A stretch of 64,000 nt of DNA from Pomphorhynchus laevis (taxonomy: Eukaryota > Acanthocephala > Palaeacanthocephala > Echinorhynchida > Pomphorhynchidae), in assembly GCA_012934845.2 (NCBI GenBank), contig WNNJ02000175.1, positions 1 through 64,000 on the forward strand, given 5' to 3'. Both the position numbers and the translations under genes were made by a program. Below, piece by piece: positions 39,422 through 49,855 of the stretch. Below the pieces are notes generated by a model. That model did no database searches, was not told the origin of the DNA, and saw only the letters and a program-made list of their open reading frames with translations. The number at the start of each line of letters is the position of its first letter. The first letter of the stretch is position 1.

Positions 39422-39651
39422 GAAGGTCAGCTAGTTCGCTAAAAAATAAGGAGGTAAGAGCTGATGAACCAGGACGGTATACAATGACGAGATCTAGAGT
39501 GATCGGGTTAGAGGAACGACAATTGTGCAATTCAAAGAAGGTCAGCGAGTTCGGTAAAAAATTAGGAGGTAAGAGCTGATGAACCAGGATGGTATACAAT
39601 GACGAGATCTAGAGTGATCGGGTTAGAGGAACGACAAGTGAGCAATTCAAA
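39422..39651. repeat. 115-bp tandem duplication in LINE B3
   Basis: The units 39422-39536 and 39537-39651 are near copies (GAAGGTCAGC ... GCAATTCAAA). B1 has the segment once. The second unit runs directly into the palindrome at 39,652. Confidence 0.88.
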
Positions 39652-39690
39652 TCACTTCCCCTTTCAGTTAAGGACTGAAAGGGGGAGTGA
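39652..39690. repeat. Snap-back palindrome inside LINE B3
   Basis: TCACTTCCCCTTTCAGT (39652-39668) and ACTGAAAGGGGGAGTGA (39674-39690) are 17-bp arms with one mismatch and a 5-base loop. The right arm is native LINE sequence (compare 32,590-32,620). The left arm is an inverted copy of it, absent from B1. Confidence 0.9.
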
Positions 39691-39939
39691 TTTTGCGAAT
39701 AGACGCGGGGTGACGAGCGAATGCGACAATGACGTCATGATTAGAGAATTTAGAAGGGGATTTGCTGAGGGGGTGAGCGTATTCGACTGGTGAGCAACCG
39801 GCAGAGAGCAAACGGCGGATGGAGAGGTCGTCAGAATCGGCGTGCCAGGATTCGGTGAGTCAGAAGAGATCGATGGATTGCTTAGTGAATAAGTTGCGGA
39901 TGAGATCGGATTTATTGAGAATAGATCTAGTGTTGAGGC

Positions 39940-40745
39940 CGACCCTAATTGACAGATTGAGTAAGATTGCTTCTGGAGCTATCCACTGTTGGTACGCAGA
40001 CGATGGAGCATGTGTTGGAAAAATCGATGACCTTTTAAAAGTGTGGGAATGTGTCAAGCAGTTGGGCCCGAATTATGGATACTTTGTAAATCCTACAAAA
40101 TGCACGCTTCTCACACACGACGTAGAGCTGGGGACTAATCTAAAGCGATTTGCAGACGATGCCGTACCTATACATAAAGATGGTGCCAAATACCTAGGAA
40201 GCTTTATAGGTATCAGCGAATACGTGAAGTCACGAGTTAAAGAAACGGTCGACGATTGGAACAAGTCACTTGATCAGCTGCATGAGATTGCATCAATCAA
40301 CGCATTCTCGGCTTATATTCTATTAACAAAGGCATATCAACACCAACAGACTTATTTATTCAGAACTTGCAAAACCACAAACAGTTGGTTTGAAAGATTT
40401 CGTTCGCGGCTGTTCGAGCACTTATTACCTCATATGTTAGGTACCGGACCGATTGGAGAGAAAGATAGAATACTAATTACACTTCCGTTCAAATTTGGTG
40501 GACTCGGAATTTATAACCCAACCGAAAGAGGAAATGTGGATTACGTGAACTCGTTAAAGATGTTTGAGCTTAATAAGAATAGCTGTCAAAATTCTGTTCT
40601 TCTGGATAATCGACGAGATTTGCTGAGCCACATCCGACATTCCAATTTTAGCAGATGGGCTCATATTTCATCAGGTCTCATCCAATCCTCGGAGAGGGAT
40701 CTTGCTTCGATTCTTAAAAACGCCAATTCAACTGTAGCGTCGTAA
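39940..40745 (+). CDS. D4 RT palm end and thumb
   Basis: The D part of this open frame starts near 39,955 with the catalytic HCWYADDGACVGKIDD, then VWECVKQLGPNYGYFVNPTKC (Trp conserved), KYLGSFIGIS, the YLFRTCKTTNSW block and FGGLGIYNPTER. Residues before about 39,945 are antisense LINE B3 and not part of the protein. It ends at a TAA just before the W(L)-type linker block, which is also damaged. Confidence 0.8.
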
Positions 40746-40841
40746 TGGCTGAATCCAGCGTATGACCTAGCGTGTACATTTCTAACTTCGAAGGAGTTTT
40801 AAGAGGATGTTGCAGTACGATATGGCTGGCAACCAAACTCA

Positions 40842-41228
40842 ATGGCAAATAAGTGCCCTTGCGGTGCCGGATTTGATATTACGCATGCCCTGTCATGCCC
40901 GACTGGAGGATTTAATTTTGTCCGTCACAATATTGTAATCGATGAAATATCTAAATGTTTAAGCACGTTTTGTAAGTGCGTAATAAAAGAACCCCAACTT
41001 AAGCATGTACCTCAATCTATTAAATTCGATAACAATACAACATCGCGAGATAGAGATACAAGGGCAGATATTTCTTGCAACGGCCTATTTGGAATTGCTA
41101 CAGACCGGTTCTTTATGGATATATGCGTTTTTAACTCTTTGGCTCCGTCGTACTCCCAATCAAGAATATCAGACCCCTTCAAATACCACGAATTAAATCA
41201 GCTAACTGAGTCTACGTATTTAATATAA
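40842..41228 (+). CDS. D4 knuckle and RLE nuclease
   Basis: This 128-residue frame carries the Cys/His knuckle CPCGAGFDITHALSCPTGG (about residue 5), VRHNIVIDEISKCL, KEPQLKHVPQSI and the Asp blocks TRADISCNGL and FFMDICVFNSLAPSY. The arrangement matches R2-type restriction-like endonucleases. The frame ends where element E begins, and the C-terminal domain is missing. Confidence 0.85.
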   Translation: MANKCPCGAGFDITHALSCPTGGFNFVRHNIVIDEISKCLSTFCKCVIKEPQLKHVPQSIKFDNNTTSRDRDTRADISCNGLFGIATDRFFMDICVFNSLAPSYSQSRISDPFKYHELNQLTESTYLI

Positions 41229-41434
41229 TTCGAAAATAAACAAAACATATTAATGCTAAATCAAAATTTAATAATTAAATAATAAAATTAATAATTGCTT
41301 TTAGATTTTCTATAATTTAAATTTTCTATAATTTAAATCAAGTTAAAAAAATGAAATTTAAAATAAACGTCATTTTTATAAATTGACTAATAAATAACAG
41401 ACGTTGTATCAGAATAATAATTAGAGGTCATCAG

Positions 41435-41520
41435 GAGGAACTGCTATGCTATCAGGTTTCGGCCCCTAACTCCTCTACCCAACATAGCAGCGGGGCCAAA
41501 TACATGCTAATGATGTATTT
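41435..41520 (-). other. Element E terminal module, copy b
   Basis: Segments on plus are GAGGA 41435-41439 with TCCTC 41471-41475, CTGCTATG 41441-41448 with CATAGCAG 41483-41490, GGCCCC 41461-41466 with GGGGCC 41492-41497, and the hairpin AAATACAT/ATGTATTT 41498-41520. All are perfect here. Confidence 0.72.
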
Positions 41521-41564
41521 CCTCTGAAATAACTATCTAGTATCTTATTCTAATACAAAGTATA

Positions 41565-41906
41565 TTATTTATTATCCATCCATAAAAATTTGCCACTTAA
41601 GAGTTTAAATTTATTCTTTATATTATTGTGTTGATTTATATATTTTACTATTTTCTGCTTGATGTTATTTTTATAGTAACCTAGTTTAAAATATGTATCT
41701 ATTAAATTATTTAAATGATTTTGAAGAAAGCCAATATCATTACATATTGTTGCAATTCTTAAAATTTCATTATTTAATGTATTATATTTTATATTATATG
41801 GTATGCATGAATGCTCATGCAAAAATATGTTTCTTGTAAATTTAAATATGTCATCTTTGCGATATAAATTAATAGTAGTTTTAGTTAATGTTAATTTAAT
41901 GTTCAT
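41565..41906 (-). CDS. Element E RT-like C-terminal region
   Basis: This 113-residue frame has MNIKLTLTKTTINLYRKDDI, FKFTRNIFLHEHSCIPYNI, LRIATICNDIGFLQNHLNNL and a closing SGKFLWMDNK. The pattern (YLD in copy a, LYxKDDxFxF, cIP, xLRIAxIC) resembles the post-palm region of a group of Penelope-like RTs. No palm is in the window, so function is inferred. The Lys- and Asn-rich composition is unlike that of the LINEs. Confidence 0.6.
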   Translation of the reverse strand: MNIKLTLTKTTINLYRKDDIFKFTRNIFLHEHSCIPYNIKYNTLNNEILRIATICNDIGFLQNHLNNLIDTYFKLGYYKNNIKQKIVKYINQHNNIKNKFKLLSGKFLWMDNK

Positions 41907-42059
41907 ATAAATAGGAAACTATATAAATCAACACAATAATATTAAAAATAAATGTAAAATCATTAACGGAAAATTTTTATGGATAATAATATTTTTACAA
42001 AAAAAGATAAATACAAGAGAACGTTTGTCTTCTTCGTAGATAAATGTCATTCTTTTAGG

Positions 42060-42500
42060 AGGCTGGCTGCTACCACCAGCCTACCATGTTCTTGCCCTTT
42101 GGAGCCGTCGCCAGAATGCTGACAGTATTTCCACGTTGGAGGCGATGCTCACGTTTTGAAGGAGGTATGAAGTGGCATGTGAATCCCCGGCAACGTGCTT
42201 CAATCTTTTTCCTATCTCCTTAACAAGAGCCAAAGCGGAAGAGCCCAGTGATCCATAAGTCTCTACTCCAAAATGGCAAAATATGTGGGACATGGTCAAG
42301 TTGGCATATTTCAGCCGTTTGCGCTCATCGGCATATGAAACTGCTTCGCCCGCTCCTCTGGCTGTATTTCTAACATTGCTGGCTTCGAGGGTGTCCACGT
42401 AGGTTGCTTCCCACATCAAACATTTATCTTCGCGTTAAGGGAAAATGGTGACTCCATCAGAACGTCGACAGTCCGATCTGCATACATTGGATGGCTCTAG
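42060..42500 (-). mobile_element. RLE nuclease fragment G, separate lineage
   Basis: On the minus strand, 42081-42419 encodes WEATYVDTLEASNV, DERKRLKYANLTMS, FGVETYGSLGSSALALVKEIG and YLLQNVSIASNVEIL. Upstream, SDGVTIFP precedes a stop. RSDG ... W.AT..DT and VET.G..G are familiar from the nuclease end of RLE-type LINEs common in arthropods and other animals. It is unlike D and F, so it is a third RLE lineage in this window. Confidence 0.7.
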
Positions 42501-42599
42501 AATGTTTGGGGCGTTGACGGTGTTGAGGACTCTGCTTATCGTACTATGCTTATTGTATTATAATATAATACTAGATTATCAAATTTTATCATAGCAAAT

Positions 42600-43075
42600 A
42601 CGTCATTAGCACGTGTTTAGCCCCATTTTTATATTAAATCGCAAAAATGCAAAATATAATGAACGAATAGTGAAAGTCGAGCATGCATCATTTCACCCGA
42701 TTATATTATCGACCACAGGAGGGATGGGTCCGACAACGAACGCTGTACTGAAACAAATATCAAGTCAGATATCCACTCGCACTCATTCTTCGTACAATGA
42801 TTGTATACGAACCTTACGATCAAGGATCTCAACCCTTATTGCAAAGGCTGTTTCAATGTCAATAGGGATGAAACCTTACGCATGTCAGAAAGCAGACATG
42901 TCAGAATGCAACAACCAATGATCACACAAAATCACAAATAACGTTTTAAGTTTAATAGTGATAATAATATAAGAGCCCATTTGCGGGTAATCCGTAAATT
43001 GTAATTGTATGTTATCAATAATAAATTTTGATTAAAAAAATTATTTAAACTGTAATTACATTTCAAGGGTTGCCC
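42600..43075 (+). mobile_element. RLE-type LINE D5, 3' end
   Basis: This D fragment has the C-terminal domain (42613-42921: KYNERIVKVEHASFHPIIL, STTGGMGPTTN and a basic tail) and the 3' UTR with GAGCCCATTTGCGGGTAATC at about 42,973. It shows what a normal D 3' end looks like. Confidence 0.8.
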
Positions 43076-43090
43076 GCAAATAGGCCCTTA
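42970..43090. repeat. Inverted repeat of the D 3' tail motif
   Basis: TAAGAGCCCATTTGCGGGTA (from 42,970) is mirrored by an inverted copy ending at 43,090 (TTGCCCGCAAATAGGCCCTT). About 40-bp imperfect arms enclose about 40 bp of A/T-rich tail. Confidence 0.8.
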
Positions 43091-44306
43091 TATTTTTACA
43101 CTGTTAATCATGTCAGGCATTCACTTCCCATATCCCAGTGCAAAAGTGAGTCAGTCATATCGTTATTAGAGCGGTAATTGTTAATGATTGGTATCTTTTC
43201 TGCACAAACATTATGTATTCTGGATCGTGCGGACCAAATATATTAATATAATATATAATATATTTATTAATAATATATTTATTATCATATTATAATCTGA
43301 TAAATATTTTAGAATATGACATAATATTGACAATATTTTCAATATGTTTTGAATATCTATGGAATTATCAAAATCAACAATTGGATCATATACATATCTA
43401 TAGATATATACATATCTATATTTGGTTTTATCTAAGCTACAACCGAATATTTAGCCTATTTTACAAAAATCAGTTTTCAAATTTCTATGAAATTTGTAAA
43501 AATCAAACTTCTCCGGCATTGCAATTACTCGTTGACCTAACAACGTTTAAAACGGTTGTTTACATCAATATAGAAAATATTGAAATATTGATTATAAATA
43601 TACAAAGAAAAAAAATTTAAGTTTTCTTTGTTTTTCATTCTTAAAATATACTGAATTTGTCAAATAATGAATTCGTGTTGTTTGTAGCATCATCATCAAA
43701 TTTAACAAAACTTACAAGCAGATCATATGAACAGATGACACGTGAATATCAAAAATGAAAAAATTTGCAGTTTCCATTTACAGTTATCGAAATTATTTTA
43801 TTTTAACTACTTTATCATACATAAAAACGAGCATTAGTTTTTTATTTTTACAATTTTGAGCGGAAATGTATACTCACGGAGTTATCAAAATGTCAAATAC
43901 TACACGATCTAGCAAACTTTAAATTGAATACTCGTAGTTTTAAAATTTGGATTTTTAAACAATAAAATATAAACAATCTTTTAAGTCTGTATTGATAGTT
44001 TACCATCAGACATGCTTGCTCTGAGTCTTAACAGATAATGCTTATAGCGATTTGATTTTGCCGGATATTTTTTTATTTTAAGTCGCTCGATGCAGCTCGA
44101 TAAATTTTTACAAAAAATTTAGATATTGTCCGTCATTTTTGTAAGTAATGATGCAGATATATTCTCGCTAACTTGGCATATGATTTAGCAAAACAATTAG
44201 CATTCATTATTAAACGCATTTTTCAAACCGTATATTTTTAGTGATTTCCAGTAAATGTGCTTTTGTTAAAATTCAATTAGTTATTAAAAAAAATTATTTT
44301 ACTTAC
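43091..44306 (+). other. AT-rich host DNA, no element recognised
   Basis: Low-complexity A/T-rich sequence, including TATA-type runs near 43,240-43,310. It lies downstream of Ig exon B on the minus strand and is probably its intron or 3' flank. A GTGAGT donor-like site at about 43,876 has no convincing exon. Confidence 0.45.
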
Positions 44307-44529
44307 TTTCTATTATTAAATTGATCACTGCAATGTATAGCTTATCTGCATTATCGATTTCCGCTACCGCACATCCGTAACATCCATAATCTTGTTTACT
44401 AATGTTATCTATTAAAATAGATATCGTTTCAATCTTGTTGGGCTGAATGTCAATCATTATTTGATTGGCTAATACGGTGTAATTATGACCTTTGCTATAT
44501 ACATTTCCATTCTCCGCACATTTTAACCA
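44307..44529 (-). CDS. Host gene: Ig-domain exon (second half of an Ig domain)
   Basis: This 223-nt exon lies between an acceptor (AAATTTAG at 44,530) and a strong GTAAGT donor (44,301-44,306). It starts in phase 0 and ends in phase 1. The protein begins WLKCAENGNVYSKG, the Trp of strand C, runs through ETISILIDNISKQDYGCYGC (the D.G.Y.C of strand F) and ends KLYIAVINLIIE (strand G). Ig domains are commonly bounded by phase-1 introns, as here. It continues the exon at 45.84-45.94 kb. Which Ig protein it is cannot be said; adhesion or secreted receptor types are possible. Confidence 0.75.
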
Positions 44530-44979
44530 CTAAATTTTAAACACATTTAGAATATTATATATGTACTGTAATTATATAATAGATAATTATATAATATAGA
44601 GATCATTACAGTCAACTAAAATAATTAAATCATTTTTAATGGACAATAATTAAATGATTTGCTTGTAAATTAATTTTCAATTGATCAAGATTAAATTATT
44701 TTAATTTTAAATGATTAAACTGTTTTAAATAAATTAATTTAATGTCTTGACTAAATTACATTAAAATTATTGTTCAGGACGTTTAAACATCGATGGGAAT
44801 ATAAGTTAGTGTATATACGTATAGACACCAAGTATAGACACCAAGTTATATTAAACTTATATATACGTTAATCATAATGCTGTTCTTAAATTCCTTTATC
44901 AACACGTCTAAGAATAATATCTCACCGTCAGTACTTTCTCTTAATCCGTTGTATGTTCAGATCTCTATTATTCAATAAT

Positions 44980-45600
44980 TTGATAATTTATATTCTAGGA
45001 TCAACTGGCAATATTACAAATGGCATCGTCCACATATCATATCCATTTAGTTAAGTTTGGGATAAACGTATATACCTCTGCATCCCAATGCGTTATATAG
45101 GCTTCTAACAGTATGGGTGTCAATGGAGAGCCCATGGCTACTACTCCGTTACTCTGTTCATATGGAAGTCTTTCAAATAAGAAAATGTTATTATTAGTAC
45201 ACCATTTTGATAAGTGTTCCCAATCAGTTGTTGATAATTTAATATTATATCACTTCGACACTAATTACTCAGATGCTAGTAGTATTGTTGGGAGTAGTGG
45301 AACATTAGTGAACAATGACAAAACATCCGCAGTCATAAAATAGCATGTTTGGTCACTGTATTTAACTATTTGTTTTGCAAATACAGGCCTGCTATTTATA
45401 TAAGAAGATACTGACCTCTATAAAGACTTGGTAGTCTGTTTATTTCCTTAACTAGTGCGTGACAAAAACTTTTGTATGAGGCAATTATTGGACGGAATTG
45501 ACGAGTAGGTTTATGGATTTAAGGTAGAAGATAGAAGAAACTGGCTTGAGCTTGAGACGGCTTTACCTTATCATACCATAATTTAGAAATCTTACGGGAT
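44980..45600 (-). mobile_element. Penelope-like fragment PLE3, decayed
   Basis: Minus-strand pieces read IHKPTRQFRPIIASY (about 45,510) and VAMGSPLTPILLEAY (about 45,110), both Penelope RT boxes. The element is broken many times and looks old. It sits in the intron between two Ig exons. Confidence 0.75.
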
Positions 45601-45834
45601 TTTAGAAACACAGACAATTTCAAAAGACAAAATTTTCTTTAATTATAAATTTGAAAACATCGCGAATAGTTTCTCATAATATAACTAGTAACAAAGGCGA
45701 TGATATTTTATTATTTTGCTTCCAATTTTTTGACGTCGCGATGCTCGTCTTTATCACGGATTGTGATATCATCCAGAAAATTTCAAACATTTTGGTCATT
45801 TTTAAAAAATAATGGAAATATCGCGTTTACTTAC

Positions 45835-45938
45835 CGTTACATTCAAATGCAACTTTGTAGTGTTAAATAAACAACCCAATTCGATCTCGGAACCAACAGT
45901 TGCGTTTACCGTTGATTTCAATGCTTTTATAGTAATTG
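45835..45938 (-). CDS. Host gene: Ig-domain exon (first half of an Ig domain)
   Basis: This 104-nt exon has acceptor TTTTACATTTTAG (45,939) and donor GTAAGT (45,829-45,834). It enters in phase 1 and leaves in phase 0, which fits the 57.4-kb exon before it and the 44.3-kb exon after it. It encodes ITIKALKSTVNATVGSEIEL, then GCLFNTTKLHLNVT. The G-E-I-E-L-G-C pattern is strand B of an Ig domain. The Trp of strand C is the first residue of the next exon. Confidence 0.75.
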
Positions 45939-46435
45939 CTAAAATGTAAAAATTATTATGCCACTAAGTTAAAAAGTTTTGAGAGATAAAATACAGTGTT
46001 CAGAGAGAAGACATAGTTATAATTGTTCAGTCTAATTACACGATAAAATACATAATGATAACATGCACGAATATCAATCGTCAATATACAATCGACGAAT
46101 ATAAAGCGAAGACAAATAATATCTCGTTGCAACCAAATTACACGTATTATCTCGTGATAGTTGTTCGGCATCATACACGAAAGAATAATGGACCCAGTCA
46201 GATCGGGAAAACAAATTATAAATCATCCGAATTTATTCGGGATGAGATCCTTCGGAAAAAGGATAATGCGGATTATGTTGTCAATTTTTCTACTTAGCAT
46301 TCATCGGACGTATACGGCGGCATGGTCATTCTACCGGCTGCCTCGGTTCTAATCAAACGTCTACTTCCATAAATAATTCAGCGTCACTTGATGTTCAGAC
46401 TGACCACACACTTTTAAAATAGCATTGGGAGGCCT
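45939..46435 (+). other. No gene recognised
   Basis: Host-like AT-rich sequence from the Ig exon to the start of F-prime. Open frames are short and have no family resemblance. Confidence 0.4.
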
Positions 46436-46676
46436 CGTTTATAAAATCTATATCAGTCCGGTTGGGTAGACGAATTCCCATATCTGCTAGGCCTTAGGTA
46501 GTTACAACTCTTTCGAGCATGCTGGCTGATATTGCGAGGAACTATCAGAGGAAAGATGCTTGGATCAAACTGTTGATGTTCGCTAAACGGTTATTAGCGT
46601 GTCTGTAATAACTGAGGAAAAGGACAACCGAAGTTCGTCTCAGAAGATCAGATAGGCCTGCCCCAAATTCGTTGAT

Positions 46677-47180
46677 ATGACATCCTGGTTAGTTGTTAAT
46701 GTTGTGGAGCGAAAGTGCGACAGACTTGCCAACCGAACTAAAGTATACGGTCGCGAAACCAATAGAAATCGTTGTCGCAGAGTTTCGGAAAAACTCGAAG
46801 ACGCTAATGTTTATGGAATAGTGCGACAATCAAGTTTTGTCATAACTAAGGTCCAAATACCACCACGAACTAACCAATTAGGCCGGACGCATACACAAGT
46901 TCAAATTCACAGTATACCACCTTACGCCTTACTTGTTGTCTCTACGGACATCGTGTTGCCAGCTCTTCGCTCATTTCCCAGTGATTCATCAATTGGATTT
47001 GATGGTATCAGTCTACTACATCTTAAAGATCGGACGGCTCCCTCGCGTGGCCCTTCAGGTTATCACCTAGTTCAATCCTTGGACGATTTCATCACCATCG
47101 TCCTAAAAGGTTGTTCTATAAGAAATTTTTCTGCGGCTAAGCTTATGGCATTACATAAACTAATGACGGTATTCGCTTGA
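46677..47180 (+). pseudogene. F-prime pre-palm RT region
   Basis: This 167-residue frame includes SFPSDSSIGFDGISLLHLKD, the block that opens the RT in F-type elements, and the SAAKLMALHKL region, parallel to GSELLALRMSDSGIRPI at 54.7 kb. The frame ends at about the place where GIRPIA should follow. The N-terminal part is basic and not recognised. Confidence 0.65.
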
Positions 47181-48697
47181 TTGCGGTGGCTTGTACGCTG
47201 CGCCTCTTGACAGCAAATATTGCCGCACGTTGGGCATCAATCGATATTCTAGGTGAGTTCGTGACCCGACAATTTGGCGTTGAAATCCACTATAAGTTGA
47301 AGCTGTAACTCACGCGTCCAGAAACTTCATCGCGAACTCCTTAGTTTCTTGAATTGCGCTTGCCATGTTGGACTTTCATAACGCGTTCAACACGGTCAAC
47401 CGTGATCACATTATTGACACGGTTCGCATGAAATTACCAGCTTACCTGCCGTTCGTCAACCTATGCTATGGTGGCGATAGTCAACTTATTGCGGGCGCAT
47501 CAATAATTCCATTAGCTGAAGGTGTTCAATAAGGAGATCCTCTCCGTTTCCTGCTTTTTTCGCTTGCAGTAAACGATGTTGTCAAACTCTGCCAGTCACC
47601 GTTTTGCGTATGGGTATCTCGACGACTGAATTTTGGTGGGTGAGTTGAATACGATTTATCAATTAGGGGACGATAACTGGATTGACATTAAATCCTCAAA
47701 CGTTGGAGTTAATAATTCGTGATCCTAAGGATCAAATTCAATTGTTGAACTTGAATGCATTCTGACTGATCCCAACGACACTGTCCTCTTGGAACTCCGA
47801 TAGGTAGCGATTTGGTGATCAATAAAACCTTGAATCAATTTGTATCGCTTTTTCAGAACACTGTCAAACAAATGGTCGATCTATCTAGACAGGATGCGCT
47901 GTTTCTGTTGCAATGTAGCTTTAGTATACCAAAGATTTCTCATCTGCTACGCTGTGATCTTTGCTCTTCATGTCCGTCATTAAAGCATTATGACGAAGTC
48001 CTAAAGTATGATCTCGCCAACATTTTAAATTTATATACGGGTGATACGGCATGGCATCAAACACCTTTCCGATTGATTTAAGTGGTTTAGGTTTATATTG
48101 CAGTGCAGTTATATCACCGCCGACATATTTGTCCTTAATCGCAGACACGTCGATTCTCATGAAGGCGTTTATGGGACCAAACCTTGAGGCAACCAGCGGA
48201 GTGGACTGCTCGGATTTCCAAAATAGCGTGCGCAGGTGAGCGGCTATATGAGGGGAAGTGTTGCCAACGGAAAAACATAAACAAAAACGTTGGTCTCGTC
48301 CCATGCATATGATCGCAAGTAGTTCACTCTTGTCGGGGGCGATTCTGCTAAATGTCGAGCTAGACTGCCTGGAGCAATAAGAAGGGACTCTGGAGATTTC
48401 CTGACGACACTTCCAAAATCGACGGTAGGCACCAGATTGGGCGATGTATCCTTCACAATCGATGTGGCCCTACTATTCAGCATAGAATTTAGCAGAGAAT
48501 TTACATACTAATGCGGAAATACAAGCGACGCATCGGACTTGCACTGTCTGGAATATCGACACAGCAAATCCCGGCACATTCGACACTCCAAGTTGAACCA
48601 CATAATTTGAATGGATTTGTCTTCAGCGGGAATACCTTCTCAATTATAGTCGATCGGACTGTGTCGCAGCGATGACAATCGACCGGATAAAGGAACG

Positions 48698-48964
48698 TTG
48701 GTTCCTTGGAAGAATTGTAAAATACGAATTTGGGACGCTTCCTTCATAAAACCTCTAGCGGCGAGTAACGAGGATAAAGCAGTCATTCGGACCGGTGAGG
48801 TAGCCGCTTTTGAGGAATGCAAGAAGAAGAAAAAGTACAACGAGATCGATAATAGAATCTATACATTAGTTTCAGTAGCCGTTGAGTACTTGGGTGTCTT
48901 TGGCAAGGAAACCTCGTATTTTATCGATAAGATCGGAAAGATGATGTCCAGGACCACAAATTAA
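48698..48964 (+). pseudogene. F-prime nuclease end
   Basis: This 88-residue frame has AAFEECKKKKKYNEIDNRIY, then LVSVAVEYLGVFGKETSYF. It matches the RLE C-terminal pattern in F (DRKYRAKM ... VLECYGGWNMEG). It is part of the post-catalytic nuclease domain. Confidence 0.65.
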
Positions 48965-49129
48965 ATCTATACAAGGCTTTCCTCAGGTAGTGATTAAGCG
49001 TAGCGGTTCAGCGAGTCAATGCTGCTTGTATACTCGAGTGCCTAAGTGATCAATCCGTTGCCGATATTTTTTGACGGTGAAAATGAATAAGGGTTGAAAA
49101 TTACAATCCTGAAATATCTGAAGCAATTA

Positions 49130-49672
49130 CTTACATAAATAATTTAATTGCCATTCTTGTTAACACCACTATACATTCTAATAGACAATGAGTTTTAAAG
49201 TAATAAAGATTCATATTTTTGCGTGAGCATTCATGCATACCATATAATATAAAATATAATACATTAAATAATAAAATTTTAAGAATTGCAACAATTTTTA
49301 ACGATATTGTATTTCTTCAAATTCATTTAAATAATTTAATAGATGCATATTTTAAACTAGATTACTATAAAAATGCCATCGAACAGAAAATAGTAAAATA
49401 TATAAATCAACACAATAATATTAAATAAAAATAAATTTAAAATCATTAGCGGAATATGTTTATTACAAATTCTTCACAAATTTCTATAATTTAAATCAAG
49501 TTAAAATAAAAAATTGAAATTTAAAATAAACGTCATTTTTATGAATTGACTAATAAATAACAGACGTTTTATCAGAATAAGGATAAGAGATCATCAGAAG
49601 GAACTTCTATGCAATCAAGGTTCGGCCACTAACTCCTCTTTTAATGATGTTTCATGAGAAACATCATTAAAA
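49130..49672 (+). mobile_element. Element E, copy c
   Basis: Here the RT-like end (49219-49428, EHSCIPYNIKYNTLNNKILR) is on plus, then the outer part of E follows in the opposite sense, with the module start at 49,595. The module is cut at TCCTC (49,634) and runs into a perfect palindrome (49,639-49,672). Confidence 0.72.
49639..49672. repeat. Terminal palindrome of E copy c
   Basis: TTTTAATGATGTTTC and GAAACATCATTAAAA are 15-bp perfect arms with an ATGA loop, right after the TCCTC segment of the module. Confidence 0.92.
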
Positions 49673-49855
49673 AAGTTTGGGATATAATATACATAAAAAT
49701 TGAAAATCATTTTAAGTTCATTCATCAACGCATTTTGAATTGATATCACTCAAAAATATTAAGAAGACATTTAAACAATATTAAGAAGACACTCTGGAAA
49801 TTTGTAATTTCTTTCGTTTTGTACGTAGTAATAACACATTGTCGTCGACAACACA

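Larger units (their letters stand above)
39043..39940 (-). pseudogene. LINE B3 APE endonuclease
   Basis: The best frame (39201-39599) has RSSNPITLDLVIVYRPGSSALT, LSSIPSIVLGEFNNRHDRPS (Glu for Asp in GDFN) and NYNYKLIYNDPTH. Bases 39,043-39,270 cover the C-terminal SDHF-like region in another frame, and 39,700-39,940 the N-terminal blocks. A tandem duplication and a palindrome split it. Confidence 0.75.
37297..39950 (-). mobile_element. LINE B3, close relative of B1
   Basis: This minus-strand LINE B runs from the endonuclease (39,940 to 39,043) through the linker (38,937-38,550) and RT (38,509-37,371) to the thumb. It is cut at 37,300 where element E begins. It shares B1's rare features, including the same RT frameshift. 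Unlike B1 it keeps sequence from the GDFN box to the linker. It also has an internal 115-bp tandem duplication and a palindromic insertion. Confidence 0.9.
39940..41228 (+). mobile_element. RLE-type LINE D4, 5'-truncated
   Basis: This D copy starts abruptly inside the RT palm at the junction with LINE B3 and ends at 41,198-41,228 in the end of element E. Frames are 39940-40745 (palm and thumb) and 40842-41228 (knuckle and nuclease). No 3' UTR is left. Confidence 0.82.
41190..41995 (-). mobile_element. Element E, copy b
   Basis: On the minus strand an RT-like C-terminal frame (41,906-41,565) precedes the terminal module (41,435-41,520) and the outer end (41,198, AATCAGCTAACTGAGTCTAC). At about 41,910 the sequence turns over into a plus-strand copy of the same RT end (41,915-41,990), giving an inverted arrangement. 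Copy g at 60.9-61.5 kb is almost the same. Confidence 0.75.
46436..49080 (+). mobile_element. RLE-type LINE F-prime, decayed
   Basis: This old relative of F runs from the pre-RT region (46,436-46,660) through RT (46677-47700) and thumb (47812-48081) to the nuclease end (48698-48964). RT landmarks are SSIGFDGISLLHLKDR (46,990), MLDFHNAFNTVNRD (47,365) and EGVQ-stop-GDPL (47,520). The RLE end reads EECKKKKKYNEID and VAVEYLGVFGKE. Many stops and shifts are present. Confidence 0.75.

Noticed and set aside
43870-44130. Further exons of the Ig gene downstream of 44.3 kb
   Set aside because: A GTGAGT-like donor and a short basic open stretch are present, but no Ig or membrane features support them.
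46055-46352. Small coding genes at 46.1-46.35 kb
   Set aside because: Overlapping short frames without family resemblance, codon signal or splice support.
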